Shown: positions 1 through 12,310, counted from the stretch's first letter. The stretch: DNA of 64,000 nucleotides from Phaeosaccion multiseriatum (GCA_965112735.1 OZ218965.1:1116001-1180000); one strand, 5' to 3'. Translations and numbers: made by a program. Notes: generated by a model from the sequence alone, not told the origin.

Positions 1-1919
1 CGTTGATGAGTGAGGTGGAGTCGACTTCGTCGAAGAAGATGAGCAGTTTGACGTTCATGTGCTCCACGTTGCACGGCACCTGTGCCGTGATGGTGGTCTT
101 GAGGGGCTGGCCGGGGAAGTGCGCCAGGAGGCGAATCGACTCTACGCCGTTGGCCAGCTCGGTGCGCATGCTGATGAACTCCATGTAAGGATGGTTCACA
201 ATATCCCCCTGCAGGTTCAAGTCGATCTGCCAGCGGCAGTCCGGCAGCTTGGTAGCTCTGATGTAGTTCATCCACTCTGAGGTCGGACCGAGTCGAGGGC
301 GGGGGGAGGGACGAGAGTGGATCAGAGGACAAGAGGCTCTCGAGTCAGCAGCGTCGATGGGAGTATAATTGCGCTTTTCGCCATGGGTACTACACGGTCC
401 GACCTCACGCTGCCTACCCAAAGCGGCCTCACTCACTCACTCACTCAGTCAGTCAGTCAGTCAGTCACTTACTCACTCACTTATTCACTCACTCACTCAC
501 TCCCTCACTCACTTCCTCACTCACTCACTCACTCACTCACTCACTCACTCACTCACTCACTCACTCACTCAGTCAGTCAGTCAGTCAGTCAGTCAGTCAG
601 TCAGTCAGTCAGTCACTCACTCACTCACTCACTTAGACCTCACTCACTCACTCACTCACTCACTCACTCACTCACTCACTCACTCACTCCCTCACTTCCT
701 CACCAGCGGGTCCTGTGCCGGCAGTGGTGCCATAGACGCCCCCCGGGGCACACAAGGAATTATCCTGAGCTCCGGCAAAGTGGAATGAGTCCGGCATGCT
801 GCGAGGGGCCGTGCCATTGGCCACTGCCTCATGCTCGGCCGCTCCCTCCGAGAAGCCGTAGTGCGGCATCGTCACAGGCTACTCGCGAAGAGATCGAATG
901 CACACGCACGCACACACAGTAACCACGGCGAGGAGCAGCGCGACATTAAGTGTCAGTCCGGCAGAGAGAGTACGTGTTGCCCCACAGGCTGCATACCCCC
1001 CTCCTGTAAGGCCAAAGGGCTGACTCACCGAAGTGTACCCCGTCGGGCAGCCTGCGCCCTCGAAGCGGGCCCTCCAACGGATATCGGCCGTGTCTCCGAT
1101 CTCTCCGGGATTGGTTCTTCCGTCGAAGGTGAGCGGCACGCTGGGGAGGCTGGCGTCTCTGATTCCGTAGTCCGCCATCCAGGAGTAGAGAGGCATCCAC
1201 GTGCCTCCATCGAAGCGCTCGAAGAAGACGCTATCAATGTAGGGGTTCCTCTGCCACAGATCGGAGTCCGCCATCTGTAGCCTTGTGTACCACCGAGGCA
1301 CTGCATGAGTGCACCGCAGAAAGGAGGGGATCGGGGGGAGAGACGCGTCATGCTTCGAGGCGATGCAATATGGATACAAGAGCGTCAAGGCAACCCTTGC
1401 CCAAACCTCAGCGCTCCACGCGGTGCTACTAGTGGAGGCGCTGAGTGTAGGAAGATGGCATGCAGCAGAACACTTCTCTCAGTCGCCGCACTTACATCCG
1501 GGGGGGGGTCCGTCGAAGTAGTCCTGAGCAAAAGAGGAGACGCAAGGCAAGGAGGGTGAGACGAGAGGGCTGCGGCGCCTTCATTATCCTTCAGTAGTGG
1601 AGCGTGCTTCCCCCCGATCCCACCATGCCCCCGCTGTCTTTCTTTTGACAGTCTTCTTGTCACACCGGCCGGTGGGGCTGCTGCCGCGTTCGTGGATGTC
1701 TGCGTGCAAGACAAAGGAGCGTACCTTCGTGGTGAGGGTCCAGGCCAAGGCGTCGTCTCGCGCTTCCCCTCCGAAGTAGTACTGGCCCCCTGGTTGGCAC
1801 TCGGCCTGCCCTACAGCATGGCGAGGGAGGCCAAGCCCTGCCAAGATGAGGGGCACAAGCAGCATCAGTGGCACTCGCTTCTTCCCCCCGCCAAACCCTT
1901 GGCCTTGCTGGCCCAGCAT
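1..1919 (-). CDS. Secreted Cys-rich multi-repeat protein, copy 1 (5' part only)
   Basis: Five exons are visible on the minus strand: 1725-1919, 1496-1523, 1029-1300, 704-878, and 276 to the window edge. Junction phases are 0, 1, 0 and 1, and exons 2-4 match copy 2 (6,609-11,359) in length exactly: 28, 272 and 175 nt. The first ATG (1919) opens a signal peptide with hydrophobic core LMLLVPLILAGLGLP and likely cleavage near AVGQA. The mature N-terminal domain (WYTRLQMADSDLW, RWRARFEGAGCP) is not a family I recognise. The 3' exons with the Cys-rich repeats lie outside the window. Exon identity to copy 2 is very high, with only scattered substitutions, so the duplication looks recent. Intron 4 carries a long tetranucleotide array. 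Function unknown; extracellular or surface location is inferred from the signal peptide. Confidence 0.8.
428..700. repeat. (ACTC)n / (AGTC)n microsatellite in intron 4 of copy 1
   Basis: Nearly pure tetranucleotide array, alternating CACT and CAGT phases, ending only a few bases from the splice donor at 702-703. On the coding strand it reads GAGT, the same motif and orientation as intron 4 of copy 2. Confidence 0.95.
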
Positions 1920-2969
1920 TTTTATCACAAAGATGAAGAAGAGCCCTAAAGGATAGGTACTCGTAGACGTGTTTGTGACGGCCCAGGACCGCTCAAAGAA
2001 GTACTATTTAACGCCGTAGTTCCGCTCTTAAATAATATTATTTTTGACATCTCAATTTTAAAAAATATAACGCCAAATTCCGTGGTTGTCCGCTGCCATC
2101 AGTGTCTCCCTTTAGTGAACAGCCGGAATGGAAAGGCCCAATCGAGGGCCTGACCCACTCTGACTGACGTATACACAAAGGTGGCCGACTCATGGCACCT
2201 GTCGGTTTCATTTTGTTACAGCTATGAGTAAGTAACTTCAAGCGACCCTGGGTGAATGCGCGTCCTTTCCCTCACGTGTCCACGCGCCGCTCTAGTCTCT
2301 CTCTGTCTAAGCCGGGCATCACTTCGCTTTCTCCTCTCACTCCTGCGGAATCGCTTCGGCAGCTGGACCTCGTCCCCCACACGGAGCGCCTTCCTCTTCT
2401 TTGTTGCTGCGCGGGGGCGGCTGGGCTGCTCCTCCCTTTGCCCTCCCTCCTGTCCACGAGAAGTAGCAGCAGGGCGAGAGGCGGTGCGCGGGTTCCCTCG
2501 CTCCTCGCTTCTTGCGCTTCCCTCCCGTGGACGCCTCCTCCTCCTCGCGGCCATCGCGAGGTAAGGGAAACAAATGAAGTGTCAGAGGCCTCCGCGGTGA
2601 TCCGCCTCCCCCTCGAGATACCTGCTCACCATTCAATGAAGACGTCACGCGAGTGAGATACGCTGAGAGGGCACAGGCATGTCGCCATTGGCGACGAAGC
2701 GAGGATGCGCTTTGAAGAGGAGAGGGCGCTACAGTTGTAAAGGGCTCACAGATCGCTCATATACGCCTTGTCTTGTTTGGGTCTGGGCCACTCAATTTCC
2801 AACTTCTTTTCTCATCGATCAGTCCCCCGAAAGAAAAATCGTAGGGTAAGGAGGAGCGCGCTCCTCTGAAAGAGCCACTGGGAAGGAGCGAAGAAGAGGA
2901 GGAGGGAGAGGGTGGAGGAGAGGAGAAAGGCTAGCCGGGAAAAACTAAGAAGAAAAGAAACAAAATATC
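1920..2969. other. Intergenic spacer between divergent genes
   Basis: About 1 kb separates the start of secreted copy 1 (minus) from the transporter start (plus), so it must hold both promoters. It includes an A/T-rich patch near 2,030-2,060. A minus-strand ORF of 110 codons (2,222-2,554) is Arg-rich with a GDEVQLPKRF stretch and a fair start context. I cannot tell whether it is a real small gene or a by-product of GC-rich sequence. Confidence 0.5.
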
Positions 2970-4207
2970 ATGAGCACCGTGCCGAAGGGGCTCAGCCGCG
3001 CCAAGGCTGCGGCACTCTGCACGCTGGTATGCCAGAACAGCGCCCTCGCCCTCACCATGCGCTACACTCGTACTTCTGCGGCAGGTACAGTAGCTTTGTG
3101 GAGGACTGCTTGTGTAGTACGGCATACAACTTATCGCGGCTCCTCCTTCTCGGACTTTGCTTCTTCCCTTGTGCGTGGTCCTTTTACAGCGGGGGCTACG
3201 TCCATGTACATTCCCACCACGGCGGTCATCATGGCTGAGACTGCCAAAATGATTGTCTCCCTCCTCGTGCAGCTGTCGGTGAGGGAGGGTGGAAGATATG
3301 TTGGAGTGACCTCTCAATGCCCACAGTGTTCACGGTGTCCTGACAGAACTTTACTTCGGCGTCGTCGCTCTTATACTCTAATGCTACTGCTGCTGCTGCT
3401 GCTACTGCTGCTACTGCGTCACAGATTGACGGAAGTTTGGACGGTCTCGCCCGAACACTGTTCCAGGAAACTGTGGTAAGCCTTGTCCCACGGGCACTTG
3501 CAGTGGACACGGCGACAGACAATCAATCGCCCCCTTGTCCCCTTCCTGAACCAACTTCCCCACATCCCGTCCGTGACTCCCCAACCCCTCATCCCCCTTC
3601 GATCCTGCATCGATGGTGCTTAGGTGCGGCGAAGAGAGTTCTTCCGAATGGCCGTGCCGGCCCTGCTGTACACGCTGCAGAACAACTTGTCGTATGTGGC
3701 TGTCTCTAACTTAGATGGGCCCACTTATCAGGCAAGTGCATCGACTCAGCTTATCCAGCAGCACAGGCGACATCTGGTGGAAGGGAAGCTTACGAACTTC
3801 TCTCTTCCTCTCTGTCTGTCTTTCTCTACCTCTCTTGTCTCTCTGTCTCTCCCTCTCTCTCCCTCATCGGCGTAAGCAGATCCTTTGCCAGAGCAAAATC
3901 TTAATCACCGCCCTGCTATCCAAGGTGATACTCTCTCGGCTCATCTCCGGCCGCCAGTGGCAATCGCTCATCACGCTCACCGTGGGGGTGGCCATGGTGC
4001 AGCTGGACGCCACAAAGTAAGCTCACTTTCGCACGCGAAGGAAGGAAGGAAGGAAGGAAGGCAGACAGGCAGGCAGGCAGGCTTCTTGAAAATGGGTATG
4101 CAAGAAAAAGTACCGCGAGTGCTCCACAGGCGAGGCAGCTTCAGTTGAAGCGGACCAAAAACCGATAAAACCTTGGCCTGCCCTGATGTACAGAAGTGCG
4201 TGTGTGT

Positions 4208-4247
<40 letters not shown>

Positions 4248-5932
4248 CTCACCTCGTCCCTCGCCCTGCACGCTTGTGTCCGCTTGCCCCCCCCCCCTCC
4301 CCCCCCTTCCAACCTGCATCACAACGCTACGTGCGCACTGTGCTTACTACAGAGGTGCTGAGACGGGGGAGAACAGCATGATCGGCTTTGGCAGCGCCAT
4401 CTTGCTCTGCTTCTTCTCTGGTCTCGCAGGGGTGTACTTCGAGTTGGTGCTCAAGGGTGAGTAGCTTGTGCTATGGAACTGTGGTAGGCGTAGGCGACCA
4501 AGTGCATGTGTGTACTTCCAGAGGGGTGGGGCAGCGGGGCAGGTCCGTCGCGTACTCTTGTGACCACCGTCTTTGGCGTAGCTAACCGCCTGACCGCTCC
4601 CTGACTCCACGCAAGCCCCTTCAAGGTGTTCCCCAAATGGCGAAGAACAGATTCCAACATGTATAGTGTGGCTTTGTGTGCCCTTCTTGCATTTACCCAC
4701 CGATGCACCCACTTCCCTCTGCCCTGCCCTTCTCTGCCCTGCTGGTGGCCAGGCACGAGTACTTCCCTGTGGGTGCGCAACGTGCAGCTGGCACTCTACG
4801 GCATACTCATCGGCGGGGCTGGGTGCTGGGCCAAGGATAGAGCAGCAGTAACGGCCCTCGGCTTCTTCCATGGGTACAGGTGTGTGGTGGCGCTCACACA
4901 ATAAGAAACGCACACGCTTTTCGACCACATCGGGTTCACAAGCCTCTCTTAGCTGTGTTCTGTGTGTCTCTCTCTCATGCACGACTGAGTCGCGTTTCCC
5001 CACCTCCTTTCTCCGCCCCTTGCCTGCTGCTGCATCGCCACCTGCTGCTGTACCACCAACTGCCCCACCGACGCAGCCCCATCGTGTGGTTCTGCATCTG
5101 CCTGCACTCTCTGGGCGGGATCGCAGTGGCGGTGGTGGTCAAGTACGCCGACAACATCACCAAGTGCTTCGCCACCAGCATCTCCATCATCGTCAGCATC
5201 GTGCTCTCCGCCGCCCTCTTTGGCACCTCCGTTCACATGTAAGAGACGGACGGCACTCTACGGCACCTTGCCTTCGGTGTCCTTTCCCCCCTTGTATTGC
5301 GTACCGCCCACCTTCACACCTCCGTTGCCCTCTTTTTGACGTTATTTAGCTTGGTTGCTTCGGTAGAAAGCAAAGGCGAAAGCCCAAACGCCCGCAATGG
5401 GCTGTCTTGCCCCGCGCCACTCCCACTCGACGCTGACTGCTGCTCGCCTGCCTGATCCCCCCATCTTCTCAAACGCCCCTGGCTCTGACGTCTGCCCTTC
5501 CGCCCCTTTTCTCTCTTCTTCCCCCTCCTTCTCCTCCTCCTCCTTCTCCTCCTCCTCCTCCTCTTGCTCCTCCTCCTCCTCCTCTCTTCCTCCTCCGCCT
5601 CCTCCTCCTCCTCCTCCTCCTCCTCCTCCTCCTCCTCCTCCTCCTCCTCCTCCTCCTCCTCCCCCTCCCCCTCCTCCTCCTCCTCCTCCTCCTCCTCCTC
5701 CTCCTCCTCCTCCTCCTCCTCCTTCTCCTTCTCCTTCTCCTCCTCCTCCTCCTCCCGTTCCCCCTACCGCAGGCAATTCATGCTGGGGGCGGGCCTGGTC
5801 CTCGTTGCAACGTACTTGTACAACACGAAGGCAGACATTGCGAAGGCCCAACTTCCGGGGAGCCCAAGGACGCCAAGGAGCACAGCCGAGCTCGCCTTAG
5901 CGCCTCTCATCGACCCAGGACAGAAGCAGTAG
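2970..5932 (+). CDS. UDP-galactose/CMP-sialic acid-type nucleotide-sugar transporter (SLC35A family)
   Basis: Nine exons: 2970-3084, 3190-3278, 3425-3475, 3624-3731, 3880-4016, 4353-4456, 4753-4879, 5077-5238, 5773-5932. They join in frame to 350 residues, the usual length for this multi-pass Golgi antiporter family, which exchanges a nucleotide sugar for the nucleoside monophosphate. Diagnostic stretches run in family order: RYTRT in helix 1, TTAVIMAE, PALLYTLQNNLSYVAVSNL, TYQILCQSKIL across the intron 4 junction, FFSGLAGVYFELVLKG, SLWVRNVQLALYG, GGIAVAVVVKYADNITKCFA. Intron 4 has a GC donor (gcaagt). Intron 1 is a multiple of three without stops, so retention would insert 35 residues. Specificity for galactose, CMP-sialic acid or another sugar cannot be read from sequence. 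Confidence 0.93.
4198..4242. repeat. (GT)n microsatellite, transporter intron 5
   Basis: Dinucleotide run inside intron 5, about 110 bases upstream of the exon 6 acceptor and followed by a C-rich tract. Confidence 0.9.
5518..5757. repeat. (CCT)n trinucleotide array in last intron of transporter gene
   Basis: About 240 bases of nearly pure pyrimidine repeat directly upstream of the exon 9 acceptor (5771-5772), so it acts as an extended polypyrimidine tract. The poly-Pro, poly-Ser and poly-Gly ORFs it creates are not genes. Confidence 0.95.
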
Positions 5933-6608
5933 TGCTCGAACGCCCCGCTGCTGCTCTCCCACGAGCGAGACCTTGAGGCCTGCGTACGCACGCACACGCG
6001 CACCGTAAGGGACTATCAGGCTACTTGTGGGAGGGGTAGGTGAGATACCGAGTCTCAGCTATGCACACACCGCACTCCCACAACCACAGAGGCAGCAGCG
6101 TTGTGTTGACTGGGATGGCTTGGGGAGGGTGCAAACTTGGGGCTGTAGGCTCACGTCGTGGGCGCCACTGATTGTGTAGACAACCGTCACGGACGGACTC
6201 GGTTGGTTCGTGCAGCCCCCCCCCCCCCCGCCCCCTCTGATTGGCGTCCTTCAGTCTCCAGCTACTCGGAAAGAGAGCTTGTAATTGACCCATCGACCCT
6301 GGACAATATTATCTGATTACTGATTACAGCCGGCGCCAGCCGGCCTGATTGCTGATTATGATTAGGCTTGATTTTGCCGAGGGAGACCCAGGATCATGCA
6401 AGGCGTGCCTCAGATGTCAACGAAACGGATTCCAACATGTACACCTTCTTTTTGGGACTTTCACAGTTTCAAGTTTCAACGAAAGATTTCCAGCGAGAGG
6501 ATCGCGAGAAGAATGAAGTCTCCCCCGTAGAATGAAGCGACTACAGACAATTTCTAAAGTCGCGCACTCATCCACTCAAGGTCAAATCATTTCTTGTTGA
6601 GCATTAGA
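5933..6608. other. Intergenic spacer
   Basis: 3' flank of the transporter gene and upstream region of secreted copy 2. It holds a short C run (6213-6229) and two ATCTGATTACTGATTAC-like repeats near 6,310-6,360. I see no gene. Confidence 0.6.
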
Positions 6609-9600
6609 ATGCTGAGCCAGCAAGGCCAAGGGCGTGGACCTCTGCTTCTGCCCCTCATTTTGGCAGGGCTTTGCCTCCCTCGCCATGTTGTAGGGCAGGC
6701 CGAGTGCCAACCAGGGGGCCAGTACTACTTCGGAGGGGAAGCGCGAGACGATGCCTTGGCCTGGACCCTCACCACGAAGGTACGCTCCTTTGTCTTGCAC
6801 CCGGCCAGATATCCACAAACGCGGCATCAGCCCCACCGGCCGGTGTCACAAGAACGCTACCAAAGAATGAAATAGGGAGGGAAGTGGTGGGGTCGGGGGG
6901 AAGTATACCCCCGGAGGCCTCCTGCGTCTTCCTCCGGGATTCCCTTCCTCCCCTCCTTCTCTTCTCCTCCCGAGGTCGATACTGTAGGGCTGTGTGCCAG
7001 GCCGACAGCGGCCAATGAAGTGACTTCCCTCTCCTTCCTTACCTTACCTTGCCTTCTTCGATCTGCTCAGGATTACTACGACGGACCTCCCCCCGGATGT
7101 AAGTGCAGCGGCTCGGCGAAGGAGTAGCAATGGAGGCAAAAGTAGACTCGCACTAGATCTCGCAGAGAGCCTAGAACCGTGTGGGTTAGATAAATTAAAT
7201 GCTTCTTGTTGACATCTTCGCATATTCAGCGAAACGAAGGGGGCCTTATACCGTCATCCTCCCACCCGAAACCCCCTTGCCTGCTGCACTCATGCAGTTC
7301 CTCGTTGGTACACAAGGCTACAGATGGCGGACTCCGATCTGTGGCAGAGGAACCCCTACATTGATAGCGTCTTCTTCGAGCGCTTCGACGGAGGCACGTG
7401 GATGCCTCTCTACTCCTGGATGGCGGACTACGGAATCAGAGACGCCAGCCTCCCCAGCGTGCCGCTCACCTTCGACGGAAGAACCAACCCCGGAGAGATC
7501 GGAGACACGGCCGATATCCGTTGGAGGGCCCGCTTCGAGGGCGCAGGCTGCCCGACGGGGTACACTTCGGTGAGTCAACACTATGGCCTCACAGGAGGGG
7601 GGTATGCAGCCAGTGGGGCAACACGTACTCTCTCTGCCGGACTGACACTTAAATGTCGCGCTGCTCGTCGCCGTGGTTTACTGTGTGTGCGTGCGTGTGC
7701 ATTCGATCTCTCGCGAGCAGCCTGTGACGATGCCGCACTACGGCTTCTCGGAGGGAGCGGCCGAGCATGAGGCGGTTGCCAATGGCGCGGCCCCTCGCAG
7801 CATGCCGGACTCATTCCACTTTGCCGGAGCTCAGGACAATTCCTTGTGTGCCCCGGGGGCCGTCTATGGCACGACTGCCGGCACAGGACCCGCTGGTGAG
7901 GGAGTGAGGGAGGGAGGGAGTGCGTGAGTGCGTGAGTGAGTGAGTGAGTGAGTGAGTGGGTGAGTGAGTGGGTGAGTGAGTGAGTGAGTGAGTGAGTGAG
8001 TGAGTGAGTGAGAGTGAGTGAGCGAATGAGGGAGTGAATGAGTGAGTGAGTGACCTGGGTGCGTGAGTGAGCGAGTGAGTGAGTGAGTGGGTGAGTGAGT
8101 GAGTGGGTGAGTGAGTGAGTGGGTGAGTGAGTGAGTGGATGAGTGAGTGAGTGAGTGAGTGAGTGAGCGAGTAAGGGAGTGAATGAGTGAGTGATTGAGC
8201 TGAGTGCGTGAGTGAGCGAGTGAGTGGTTGAGTGGGTGAGTGAGTGAGTGGGTGAGTGAGTGAGTGAGTGGATGAGTGAGTGAGTGAGTGAGTGAGTGAG
8301 TGAGTGAGCGAATGAGTGAGTGAATGAGTGAGTGATTGAGCTGAGTGCGTGAGTGCGTGAGTGAGTGAGTGACTGCGTGTGTGAGTGAGTGAGTGAGTGA
8401 GTGAGTGAGAGAGTGAGTGAGTGAGTGAGTGAGTGAGTGAGTGAGTGAGTGAGTGAGTGAGTGAGTGAGGACACTTGGGTACGCTAACCAGTCCGAGGCC
8501 ACGTAGTGCCCAGCCGGAGTATTTTCTGCCCCTCTGAAACGAGGTGTGTGGACACGCGCTCAGCAATCTACTGACTCCACCCTCTTCTGCTCACCGCCCT
8601 CCACCCCGTCTCGGTCCGACCTCAGAGTGGATGAACTACATCAGAGCCACCAAGCTGCCGGACTGCCGCTGGCAGATCGACTTGAACCTGCAGGGGGATA
8701 TTGTGAACCATCCTTACATGGAGTTTATCAGCATGCGCACCGAGCTGGCCAACGGCGTAGAGTCGATTCGCCTCCTGGCGCACTTCCCCGGCCAGCCCCT
8801 CAAGACCACCATCACGGCACAGGTGCCGTGCAACGTGGAGCACATGAACGTGCGCTTTTTCATCTTCTTTGACGAAGTCGACTCCACCTCACTCATCAAC
8901 GCCGGGAACAGCTGCGCGCAAGGCCTTCCGTCTGGCCTTGAGAACTTCTGTCTCCGCGATGGTGTGCAGTACTCGGGGGCAGGCTTCCTCGGCGCTGCTA
9001 CGGCAGAGTGCGCCAACGGGATTGGCTCAAACGTTGCGCCGTACACGGGAGGTGGGCTGCCTCCTACTCCTTCCGGCCCCACACCCGTACCTCAGCCCAC
9101 TGCCGCATCGACGCCTCAGCCCACCGCCGCATCCACGCCTCAGCCCACTGCTACTGCTCCCACTTCTTCCACTCTCACGACGGCCACCCCTACCCCGGTG
9201 GCGTCGGGCGTTTACCAAGACGCGTGCGTGTGCGATGGTATGCTCACGGCCGTCCTAAAGCAGCAGGTGAGATGCGGCCACTCTGACACCAGCTGGAGCA
9301 CGAAAGGAACGATCATTGTACACACAGCCAATCTCGTCTGTGCACAAAGGGGTTAGCAGGAGCGAGCACCAACCACCTGCACTTCCAACTTACGTAGCTA
9401 CTTACGTATCCCACCTCCCTCCCCCTCCCCCTGAATCGCTCCCTTCCCTCCTCAGTGCTACCAAGACGCTTCTTGCTCCGGCGGCGGCCTTGGTTGTTTC
9501 AGTGACGTCAACGGAGAGGTCTGCCGCTTCTGTGGAATGGTCCCCTTCGCGGACTGCCCTGGGTCCGCCGCTTCCGGGCCCACAGCTGTTCCGCCCACCG

Positions 9601-11117
9601 ATCAACCCACCCCCCCGGATGAGCTAGGTGCAGCTCCTACAGCGCCATCCACACCCTCACCTCAGCCGTCTACCGTGACGAGCCCTCCTATCACTCCCTC
9701 GGGAGGGGGTGCCCCTCCGTCGGGCGTTTACCAGGACGCGTGCGTATGCGATGGTATGCTCACGGCCGTCCTAAAGCAGCAGGTGAGAGAGGAGAAGAAG
9801 CGCGCAACCCTCCCTGCTGGCCTGATGTGCGGGAGTGAAGCAACGAAGCTCTGGAGCGAGCGAGCACCAACCACTGGCACTTCCACTTACGTATCTACTT
9901 ACGTATCCCACCTCCCTCCCTTTCCCTCCTCAGTGCTACCAAGACGCTTCTTGCTCCGGCGGCGGCCTCGGATGTTTCGGTGACAGTAACGGAGAAGCCT
10001 GCCGCTTCTGCGGCGCGGCCCCCTTCCCGGACTGCCCTGGATCTGCCAGTTCCGGACCGACGCCCACACCTCAGCCTTCTACCGTTACGAGCACTCCTGT
10101 GAGCACTGGTACTACTCCCCCCCCTTCAACTGTCACGACGACCACCCCTACCCCTGCGGTTTCGGGCATTTACCAAGACGCGTGCGTGTGCGATGGCATG
10201 ATCACAGCCGTCCTAAAGCAGCAGGTGAGATGTGGGTCCGTGGCGATCTCCCTTAGTGCACTTGTGACTCATGTATTCGAACTTCCTCTCCGCTCCAAAT
10301 GGCGACGCCTGCTCCTCAGTGCTACCAAGAGTCTAGCTGCTCCGGTGGTGGCGTCGGCTGCTTCACGGACAGCAACGGAGAGAACTGCCGCTTCTGCGGT
10401 GCAGTGCCTTTCCCCGACTGCCCTGGGTCTACCACGCCCACTGCACCCACACCCACACCTCAGCCCGCTACCACAACGACCACTCCTACTGCCACAGCAG
10501 CTCCAATTACCCCAACATTGCCGTCTCCGGCTTCGTCCTGTACGTGTTTTGGTGTTCGGCCAGACGGCGTAGCGGAGCAGGTGTGTGTGTGTGTATACGT
10601 GGATGCATCCGGACCTTTGTGCGTGAGGGAGGGTGGGAGGGTGGGAGGGAGGTACGAAGTGAGAGGGGGACAGGAAGGAGTGAGTAAGTGAGTGAGTGGG
10701 TGAGTGAGTGAGTGGGTGAGTGAGTGAGTGAGTGAGTGAGTGAGTGAGTGAGTGAGTGAGTGAGTGAGTGAGTGAGTGAGTGAGTGAGCGAGTGAGTGAG
10801 TGAGTGAGTACGTGAGTGAGTGAGTGAGTGAGTGAGTGAGTGAGCGAGTGAGTGAGTGAGTGAGTACGTGAGTGAGTGAGCGAGTGAGCGAGCGAGTGAG
10901 TGAGTCAGCTAGTCAATGAGTAAGTGAGTGAGTGAGTGAGTGAGTGAGTGAGTGAGTGAGTGAATGAGTGAGTGAATGAGTGAGTGAGTGAGTGATTCAG
11001 TGATTCAGTGATTCAGCGATTCAGTCAGTCAGTCAGTCAGTCAGTCACAGTCAGTCAGTCAGTCAGTCCGTCGGTCAGTCACTCAGTCAGTGAGTCAGTG
11101 AGTCAGTGATTCAATCA

Positions 11118-11159
<42 letters not shown>

Positions 11160-11359
11160 GCAGACTCCTGTCAAAAACGCTGGCTTGCCTCTGATGCCCA
11201 TCTTTTCGCCCTCTGCCTGCTTACCCACAGTGTTTCGAGGACCCGTCCTGCGGTGTCGAAGGGGGTCTCGGTTGCTTCAACGCTGACGGTGTTTACTGCC
11301 GCTTCTGTGGTTTCCTTGAGTATGAGCAGTGCCCTTCCTCCGGTGGCTCTGATCTATAA
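6609..11359 (+). CDS. Secreted Cys-rich multi-repeat protein, copy 2 (complete)
   Basis: Nine exons: 6609-6779, 7071-7098, 7298-7569, 7721-7895, 8626-9266, 9456-9782, 9934-10224, 10320-10580, 11231-11359; total 764 residues. ATG 6609 opens a signal peptide (LLLPLILAGLCLP, cleavage near VVGQA). Residues about 25-370 form an unrecognised globular domain. Four Cys-rich modules follow. Each starts with Cys at an exon start (CYQDASCSGGGLGCF, CRFCG, PFPDCPGS); the first three end in a Pro/Thr/Ser linker and the exon-terminal motif YQDACVCDGMLTAVLKQQ, which also closes exon 5. Module exons 6-8 are phase 0 at both ends (109, 97 and 87 codons), so they can duplicate without shifting frame. The last exon is a short closing module ending in a stop. 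Thr/Pro linkers suggest O-glycosylation. No family name can be assigned; a secreted or wall role is inference. Confidence 0.85.
7896..8470. repeat. (GAGT)n array in intron 4 of copy 2
   Basis: About 575 bases of imperfect GAGT repeat beginning at the exon 4 donor itself (GTGAGGGAGTGAGG). It includes higher-order repetition of a unit of roughly 150 bases marked by GAGCTGAGTGCGTGAGTG. It is twice the length of the matching array in copy 1. Confidence 0.92.
10681..11160. repeat. (GAGT)n grading into (CAGT)n, intron 8 of copy 2
   Basis: Tetranucleotide array filling most of the 650-base intron before the last exon. The motif changes from GAGT to TCAG at about 11,010. Confidence 0.92.
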
Positions 11360-12310
11360 GCCGTCGCCATTTGGTTCATTCAGCCACACAATTTTGAAGT
11401 ATTGTATTGTAGTCACCAGAAGGTATAAAAAGTGAAGATTGTGAAAATTAAAGGACTGCTTTGAGTGTCACTCAGGGCATCGACATGACCGCCGAAAGAA
11501 GGCACCACAGAACACAGGTGTTGCCCTTGAAGGTCATCACCCCCTTTCACCCATTTGGAAAGATTTGTCGAGGACGTGTCTACTTCCTCCTCTCACTTCT
11601 CCTCTCTCCGCCCCCTGCTCGCATGTGAATGTCTAGTTCTCGTATGACGTTATACACATGGATGCATTATCCCCCCCTTCACCCTGTGCGCATCAACAGC
11701 TGAGGCCGACATGAGGCGCGAATCCCACGTCCCCTCTCAAGAAGGCGTCAGTCACCCCCATGTATATCCCTATATATCATACGAGGGATACATACATATA
11801 TATATATATATAGTGATACAAATATATCACTACATATATATCGCCCCCCCTCGCATACGGCTCGCATGAGGGGGCTTTGCTGACTAGTCCACAAAGCTCC
11901 TCCCACCCCTCCAATCCGGAACGATCAGGCCAATGGGAGAGCGTGGTCAGGTCAGGTCAGGTCAGGTCAATGGGAGAGCGTGGTAGGTCAGGTCAGGTCA
12001 GGTCAATTGGAGAGCGTGGTCAGGTCAGGTCAGGTCAGGTCAGTCACTTCAGAGGTGTGGGGGTGCTGCTCTCCCCTCTTCCTTCCGTCTCCTACGCTCC
12101 TCGTTCCACACGGAAATGTCAGGGAAGAGGTCACGTCTCTGCTGTTCTCCGCTCTTCCCTCTGTCTCCTCAGCTCATTTTCCCATCCGGAATGGTCAGGT
12201 CAATTGGAGAGCGGTCAGGTCAGGTCACTTCAGAGGTGTTGGGTGCTGCTCTCCCCTCTTCCTTCCGTCTCCTACGCTCCTCGTCCCACACGGAAAGGTC
12301 AGGTAAGAGG
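11360..12310. other. Intergenic spacer with AT-rich palindrome and GGTCA repeats
   Basis: No gene seen. A TA-rich block (11,755-11,845) contains the palindrome GTGATACAAATATATCAC. From 11,935 to 12,045 the pentamer GGTCA is tandemly repeated in groups separated by GAGAGCGTGG. From 12,044 onward comes a 181-base tandem duplication, listed separately. Confidence 0.7.

Noticed and set aside
317-922. ORFs of repeated Thr-His-Ser-Leu and Ser-Gln-Ser-Val at 317-922, 7,581-8,566 and 42,648-43,617
   Set aside because: They translate ACTC/GAGT tetranucleotide arrays in several frames at once. At 317-922 and 7,581-8,566 the arrays lie in introns of the secreted genes; no conserved protein sequence supports any of them.
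2222-2554. 110-codon Arg-rich minus ORF as a definite gene
   Set aside because: Composition follows CCT/CGC-rich sequence and no domain is recognisable; mentioned only within the spacer entry.
5342-5932. Poly-Gly, poly-Pro and poly-Ser ORFs over 5,342-5,932 and poly-Leu/Pro/Ser/Arg ORFs over 30,425-31,245
   Set aside because: They are produced by (CCT)n and (CTC)n intron arrays; the spliced neighbouring genes explain the sequence.
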